In this document: positions 6,157-8,064 of the stretch, piece by piece | How the letters are laid out: each line of letters starts with the position of its first letter | Position numbering within the stretch: the first letter of the stretch is position 1 | Assembly: GCA_900767815.1 (NCBI GenBank) | Contig: CAAGAM010000108.1 | Coordinates: 1 to 8,064, forward strand | From: Clostridia bacterium | Lineage (GTDB): Bacteria; Bacillota; Clostridia; Christensenellales; Borkfalkiaceae | Direction of reading: 5' to 3' | Length of the DNA stretch: 8,064 nt | Notes under the pieces: generated by a model | Told to the model about the DNA's origin: nothing | Databases searched by the model: none | Seen by the model: only the letters and a program-made list of their open reading frames with translations | Translations under genes and position numbers: made by a program

Positions 6157-8064
6157 TCACTCCAAATTGATATTGTTCATTCTGAATTTAAGTTTATATC
6201 TTTCTTTTTCAAGTTCCGTCGCGGGGTTTACAACCGCCACCGCTCCGCTCATCGCGCTATCGTGCTTTCCGCTTGTAACCGCAACGACTTTATAAGTTAA
6301 TAAAGCCTTGTTTTTCTCATTATATTCGCCGTCGAGAAAACTTCCGCTATCGGAAAGACCTATAAAGCGATAATCTTTCTCGCTGTCTTTGCCGCGGTAA
6401 ACGGCAAATTTCGCACAGTTTTTCCAAGAGAGCAGAACGCCGTTTTCCTTCCACTCTGCCGAAAAATCTTCCGCGATTATCGGCGGCTCGACCTTCCCGA
6501 ATCCCGTCAAGCGATAAGTTTTTCCGCTTTGCGTTTCAAACGAAATAATAGCCGTTTTTTGACAATCAATCGTCTTGCCGCAAGAAGTTACGATAACGTT
6601 TTGTATATCGCCGTACCCGATTTTAACTTGTCCGCCGACTTCGGAATAAATATCGACGAAATCGAGTTTGCCGTTATTTAACGATAAATCTATCGTAAAG
6701 TTTCCGCGCGCTTTCAAACCTTTAACGCGCACGTTTTTCCACTTATCGGGAAGAGCGGGCAAAATAGAAATCACGCCGTCCTGACTTTGCACGAGCATTT
6801 CCGTCATTCCAGCAACCGCGCCGAAATTCCCGTCTATCTGAAAAGGCGGATGCACGTCCCATAAGTTGGGGTGCGTTTTATTCTTTAAAAGTTCTTGCAA
6901 CAGCGAATAAGCGTGATTTCCGTCGCAAGCTCTCGCCCATGAACAAAGCCTATGAGCAAGCGCCCAACCCGTAGACTTATCTCCGCGCTTTTGTAGCGTA
7001 ATTTTTGCCGAATCGAGCCAGCGCGGCGTACTTCTTGAAATCGTTCTTCCCGGCATCAGCGCAACGAGTTGCGATAAATGCCTGTGCTTCGCCTCGCCGA
7101 ATTCCCCGTAAAAATGTTCTTCGTCGTATTCCTTTATCTGCCCGTCGTAACCTATTCTTATCGGGTCGTAGTTTTCTATCTGTACCCGCTCTTTCTCGGT
7201 TATTTCGTCGGTTATTCCGAGTTTCGCCGAACATTCGAGGTCGTCTTTGGCGTTCTCGTAAATCATTTGCTGATCGAACGAACAGCCGACCGTCTGAATA
7301 TATTGCTGATATTCGTGTTCGTTTACCCACCACCCCGACAAAATTTGTTCGGGAGAAGCGGAATAACTGCACAAATACCTGCCGTCCTCGTACTTCCTTA
7401 CGCACTTGGTTAAAAACCTGCTCATTCCGTGAATCACGGGATAAACGCAATCTTTCAACACTTTATCATCTCTCGTAAAATCGTAATAATCCCAAAAGAG
7501 TTTGGTTGTCAGCGCACCCGTACCGGGACCGGAATGAGTGTACGGATTAAACCCTTCCACTTCGTAACAAAACGCGCCCGTACCGATTATCCAGCCGCAT
7601 TCCTCGGCGTAATTTTCGGGATTGGTATATTTTATCCAGTCCTTGGCGTTTTCTTTCGCGCTTTGCATATACGCTCTGTTAAATTCCACGTACGCCTCGA
7701 ACGTTTCCGCTATATTAGTACTGAAAGCAACCCAATAATTCATCTGAATATTGATATTGTGCCAGAAGCCGCTCCCCCACGGCGATTTATCGTGCGCAGT
7801 CCACACGCCTTGAAGCGAAGAAGGCGGCGTGCCTTTTCGCGAGGAAGAAAGCAGCAAATATCTGCCGTATTGATAATATAATTCTTCGAGATACGGCTCG
7901 AAATTACCACGCCTGTTCGATTCAAGCAATTCTTCTGTGGTCCTGTCGTCCTCCTCGCCGCCCAAATCAAACTCAACCCTGTTCATAATCGAGGCAAAAT
8001 CGTTTATATGGCGTTTGTACAACTCTTCGTAGCCGAGAGATTTTACACAGGCAAACATAGCCGA
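6157..8064 (-). CDS. GH95 alpha-L-fucosidase (5' end cut by window), with C-terminal FN3-like domain
   Basis: An inverting GH95 enzyme; known members release terminal alpha-1,2-L-fucose, and a few act on alpha-L-galactose. The reading frame is open to 8064 without a stop. The internal block YEELYKRHINDFASIMNRV is normal mid-protein GH95 sequence, so the Met at 8058 is not the true start and the N-terminal beta domain (perhaps 200-250 residues) lies outside. Counting from that Met: YYQYGRYLLLSSSR (61-74); NINIQMNYW (101-109) with Asn101 and Asn103; SASPEQ (233-238) with Glu237, the general acid; HPPFQIDGNFG (403-413) with Asp409. These match the Asn/Asn/Glu/Asp set of the Bifidobacterium AfcA enzyme, so it should be active. 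Residues about 525-610 look like a fibronectin type III module (VLLSWKNCAKFAVYRG, LTYKVVAV), followed by a charged 20-residue tail. Secretion cannot be judged. It is the first gene seen in the operon. Confidence 0.94.
   Translation of the reverse strand, partial: SAMFACVKSLGYEELYKRHINDFASIMNRVEFDLGGEEDDRTTEELLESNRRGNFEPYLEELYYQYGRYLLLSSSRKGTPPSSLQGVWTAHDKSPWGSGFWHNINIQMNYWVAFSTNIAETFEAYVEFNRAYMQSAKENAKDWIKYTNPENYAEECGWIIGTGAFCYEVEGFNPYTHSGPGTGALTTKLFWDYYDFTRDDKVLKDCVYPVIHGMSRFLTKCVRKYEDGRYLCSYSASPEQILSGWWVNEHEYQQYIQTVGCSFDQQMIYENAKDDLECSAKLGITDEITEKERVQIENYDPIRIGYDGQIKEYDEEHFYGEFGEAKHRHLSQLVALMPGRTISRSTPRWLDSAKITLQKRGDKSTGWALAHRLCSWARACDGNHAYSLLQELLKNKTHPNLWDVHPPFQIDGNFGAVAGMTEMLVQSQDGVISILPALPDKWKNVRVKGLKARGNFTIDLSLNNGKLDFVDIYSEVGGQVKIGYGDIQNVIVTSCGKTIDCQKTAIISFETQSGKTYRLTGFGKVEPPIIAEDFSAEWKENGVLLSWKNCAKFAVYRGKDSEKDYRFIGLSDSGSFLDGEYNEKNKALLTYKVVAVTSGKHDSAMSGAVAVVNPATELEKERYKLKFRMNNINLE
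6160..6163 (-). promoter_or_regulatory. Possible ribosome binding site of the acetyl esterase-like gene
   Basis: GGAG on the minus strand, 14 bases before the ATG at 6145, inside the end of the GH95 gene. It overlaps the alternative GTG start at 6160-6158 and so cannot serve it. This favours the ATG, though the spacing is longer than ideal. Confidence 0.4.

Noticed and set aside
7005..7478. Long open frame on the plus strand (157 codons) and similar antisense frames at 7078-7413 and 7429-7881
   Set aside because: They lie opposite the well-conserved GH95 coding sequence, have Arg/Ser-rich compositions resembling no family, and arise from the codon use of the real gene.
8056..8058. ATG at 8058 as the true start of the fucosidase
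   Set aside because: The frame stays open to the window edge, and the sequence after this Met aligns with the middle of GH95 proteins, so the N-terminal domain is merely outside the window.

Overview
The window is one continuous minus-strand gene cluster of seven protein-coding genes. Transcription runs from position 8064 towards position 1, and both ends are cut by the window. In transcription order it holds: a GH95 alpha-L-fucosidase (5' end missing), an alpha/beta hydrolase resembling carbohydrate acetyl esterases, a GH1 beta-glycosidase, a GH94-type glycoside phosphorylase, L-fucose mutarotase (fucU), a second small alpha/beta hydrolase, and the first 115 codons of L-fucose isomerase (fucI). 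Neighbouring genes overlap by 4 bp or are separated by 4 to 17 bp, so this looks like a single operon. Its promoter lies upstream of 8064 and its terminator below position 1. No non-coding stretch exceeds 20 bp, and I see no RNA gene, mobile element, CRISPR array or repeat.

The genes make a coherent catabolic pathway. GH95 releases terminal L-fucose (or possibly L-galactose) from an oligosaccharide. One or both hydrolases may remove acyl groups. GH1 and the GH94-type enzyme take apart the remaining beta-linked glycan, by hydrolysis and by phosphorolysis to a sugar 1-phosphate. FucU and FucI channel the released beta-L-fucose to L-fuculose. The five genes with a visible N-terminus between GH95 and fucI, and fucI itself, show no signal peptide or membrane segment, so breakdown is probably cytoplasmic after import of the oligosaccharide. 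A fucosylated, O-acetylated, beta-glucan-backbone glycan such as a xyloglucan oligosaccharide would fit, but this is inference. No transporter, regulator, fucK, fucA or alpha-xylosidase gene is visible to confirm it.

The organism is probably a Gram-positive anaerobe of the Clostridia type, perhaps from a gut. The reasons are good AAGGAG-like ribosome binding sites, moderate GC (about 40 to 54 percent across the parts I counted by hand), the standard code with TAA, TAG and TGA stops, and a mixed glycosidase operon without SusC/SusD genes. This assignment is tentative. The least ordinary items are the divergent donor-site region of the GH94-type enzyme, the cysteine-rich esterase, and the AT-richer hydrolase inserted between fucU and fucI.
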